NCBI GenBank assembly: GCA_022701365.1
Contig: JAKUHH010000084.1
Coordinates: 844,021 to 908,020 of the forward strand
Direction: 5' to 3'
Origin: Mycocentrospora acerina
Taxonomy: Eukaryota; Ascomycota; Dothideomycetes; Pleosporales
DNA length: 64,000 nt
How positions within the stretch are numbered: the first letter of the stretch is position 1; each line of letters starts with the position of its first letter. Positions 62,243 through 64,000 of the stretch are shown in pieces. The notes under the pieces were generated by a model, which was not told the origin of the DNA, did no database searches, and saw only the letters and a list, made by a program, of their open reading frames with translations. The position numbers were made by a program, and so were the translations under genes.

Positions 62243-63998
62243 TCAGTCTTCATTCTCTTTGCCCCTCTTTGTAGCAGTGCTTTTTGCACTCTTGGTACTC
62301 TTCATGCTCTTGACGCTCTTGACGCTCTTGACGCTCTTGACGCTCTTGACGCTCTTGATGCTCTTTGCGTCTTTTAGACTCTTTTTGCTAGTGGTACGGC
62401 GCAGCTTGGCCTTGAAGCGCTTCCATTTGTCTTGGAGGGAGGCCTCGCCTTCACCACTACCATCACCATCGCCTTCCACTCCGTGTGTGTAGTCGTTGTC
62501 ATCGCCGTCGCCATGTATGTAGGCTGCGTCTGCCGTCTTGGGGCGGTTCGAGTCTGCGCTGTCTGCGCTGCCTCGTGGGTAGTCGTCTGCGGGCACGTCT
62601 CTGGTGAGTGGTGGCTGTCTTGTTTCGGCGTCTAGTCTCTTCTTGGCGAGGAGGATGAACTGCAGGGTCTGCCAGGCGGGCATGTGTGCAATGGGGCCGT
62701 CTGGGGGGTTTGCCTGGACGGCAGGGTTTTTCCAGGGGCAATGTTCGCGGTGGCTTTCAAGGAGGTTGAGGCGGAGGGAGTCGATGGGGACGGAGAGCTT
62801 GGCGCTCATTTCTTGGAGGCGCGTGTCCGAGGAGAGCCAGAGGCCGAGGCGCTGGAAGCAGTGTGTGCAGACGGCGAGGCTGATGCGTGATTCGATGAGG
62901 CCGGTCCAGCCAAAGAGGGCGAGGGCGAAGGCGGTGGTTTGCGAGGGGGTGGATGGCGCGGGGGTGCCGGAGGGGAAGAAGGTTGGAGGGAGGCGGGAGA
63001 GGATGTGGGGGATGGAGGGGGAGGGATAGAGGATATTTTTGGGGAGAGGGAGGTCCGAGGAGAGGGGGGTGAAGGAGTGGTAGCGGGAGAGGAGAGCCGA
63101 GGTCGAGGCGGCGCGGGAGGCGATGGGGATGTGGTAGATGTCGTCTGTAGGGGTGGGTGTTAGCGTCTTGTAATAATGTTGCAGTCATGTTGTAGGAAAG
63201 TTGCAGTCATGGCTACACTGGTCAAGGCTTACCTGAACAACCGCGCTTCCGCCACAGGCAGTCTTGCTCGTGACCGCTGATGATGAGGTCTTGGAATCTC
63301 TCGACGAGGCCACTGTCAAAGGGAGTGCTCAGGTCCTCGGTCATGTCAATCTCCTTGCCGCTGGCATCCTTCCTCTTGGGCCTCAGCTTGACGGCAACGC
63401 GCTTCTCGCACCCGCCCTTGCAGGCGACCGTGTTCCATGTGTCGCACGACCACCCCCTCTTGGCCCAGTCGACCTCGCGGATGCCGTCTGGCTTGCTCGT
63501 CCACTTCTTGACGTCGGCAAAGGTCTTGAGGCGGGCGAGAAAGTGTTCCTGGCTGTAGGGCTGGAAGTTGGGGACCTTGCGCGGCGTCGTGTCGGCGGGG
63601 GTCTGGTCAGCACCGACGACCTTGATGGTGCGCTCGCGACGCGGGGTGAGGAGCTGCTGCTTGAGAGCACGGATGCGCTCCTGGCTGGCCGAGATGCTGC
63701 GCTGGCGCTCGAGGCTCACGTGGGAGGCGTGGGCGCTCCGGGGGCGTTTGGACGGCGGCTCGGGCGAGGGCGGGAGAGAGAGCGGGAGGGAGGCAGTCGA
63801 GGCATTGGAGTCGGCAAGGGTGGTGGTGAGGGTGGTGGTGGAGGCAGCTGTGGTTGTGGAGGTTGTGGCAGTGGTGGTGGTGGTTGTGGTGGAGGCGGTC
63901 GAGGGGGTTGAGGTGGTGGCGGCGAGGGTGTCGAGCAGCTTGTGGAACTTGCGCTTGGTGGTGGCCAGGGCGGGCTGTTGGTGGTGGTGGTCTGCCAT
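62243..63998 (-). CDS. C3HC zinc-finger protein, Rsm1/NIPA-like
   Basis: Two exons: 63233-63998 and 62243-63144, intron 88 nt, 555 residues. The N-terminal 60 residues are Ser/Thr-rich low complexity. The zf-C3HC region (about 145-260) has HFLARLKTFADVKKWTSKP, then GWSCDTWNTVACKGGCEKRV and HEQDCLWRKRGCSDDIYHIP (the last two residues pairs formed by splicing). A second module (about 330-400) has CTHCFQRLGLW and LESHREHCPWKNP, the BIR-like C-X2-C...H-X3-C pattern of the NIPA/Rsm1 family. S. pombe Rsm1 acts in mRNA export and animal NIPA/ZC3HC1 sits at the nuclear basket; nuclear-pore-linked function is inferred. The tail is basic with a tandem (KSV)n stretch. The start at 63998 is the first ATG, two bases from the window edge, so the promoter is outside. 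Confidence 0.83.
62304..62366. repeat. 9-bp coding microsatellite in the Rsm1-like gene
   Basis: Tandem TTGACGCTC units (minus strand) encode repeated Lys-Ser-Val triplets in the basic C-terminal tail. Confidence 0.85.
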
Positions 63999-64000
63999 GG

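Overview
The window is nuclear DNA from a filamentous ascomycete (Pezizomycotina). Introns are short (mostly 46-90 nt) with GTRNGT donors and CTNAC/CTRAC-like branch sites. Spacing is compact, and the gene content is classic fungal housekeeping plus fungus-specific families (KAR5, Ppc89-type spindle pole protein, IKS1 kinase, TRI12-type MFS transporter, fungal rvt). Dothideomycetes/Pleosporales is my best guess, but only an inference. I reconstructed 23 protein genes by joining exons across introns; many true starts lie upstream of the longest open frame. I saw no tRNA, rRNA, CRISPR array or intact transposon.

Layout. 1-9013 (all minus): the 5' end of V-ATPase subunit a, a 2.2 kb AT-rich, microsatellite-loaded gap, a Btz/CASC3-domain protein, and a PNUTS-like PP1 regulator. 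10118-15626 (plus): SLY1 (nine exons) and a PLP aminotransferase. 16556-23495 (minus): a DUF1295 membrane protein and exocyst SEC3. 24050-32119: SRP40/Nopp140-like, then the divergent mitochondrial pair FMC1/MRX8, then gamma-glutamyltransferase divergent from mitochondrial release factor MRF1. 32120-39973: a looser, accessory-looking stretch with a TRI12-family transporter and an intronless reverse-transcriptase-related (rvt-like) gene whose catalytic motifs look degraded. 39974-48083 (minus): Ppc89/Cep57-like spindle pole protein, IKS1 kinase, glucose-6-phosphate 1-epimerase. 48727-63998: PLC-like phosphodiesterase, uL6m, KAR5, RIC8, RIF1 and an Rsm1/NIPA-like C3HC zinc-finger protein.

Themes. 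Four genes serve mitochondria (FMC1, MRX8, MRF1, uL6m). Three act in secretion or the endomembrane system (V-ATPase a, SLY1, SEC3). Two carry recognisable PP1 docking motifs (the PNUTS-like protein and RIF1). Two act in RNA metabolism (Btz, Rsm1-like). These look like chance neighbours in a conserved genome block, not a cluster. The most unusual locus is the rvt-like gene at 36001-38838. A perfect 185-bp direct duplication around the only N (position 61934), next to a GAA microsatellite, looks like an assembly join and not biology.
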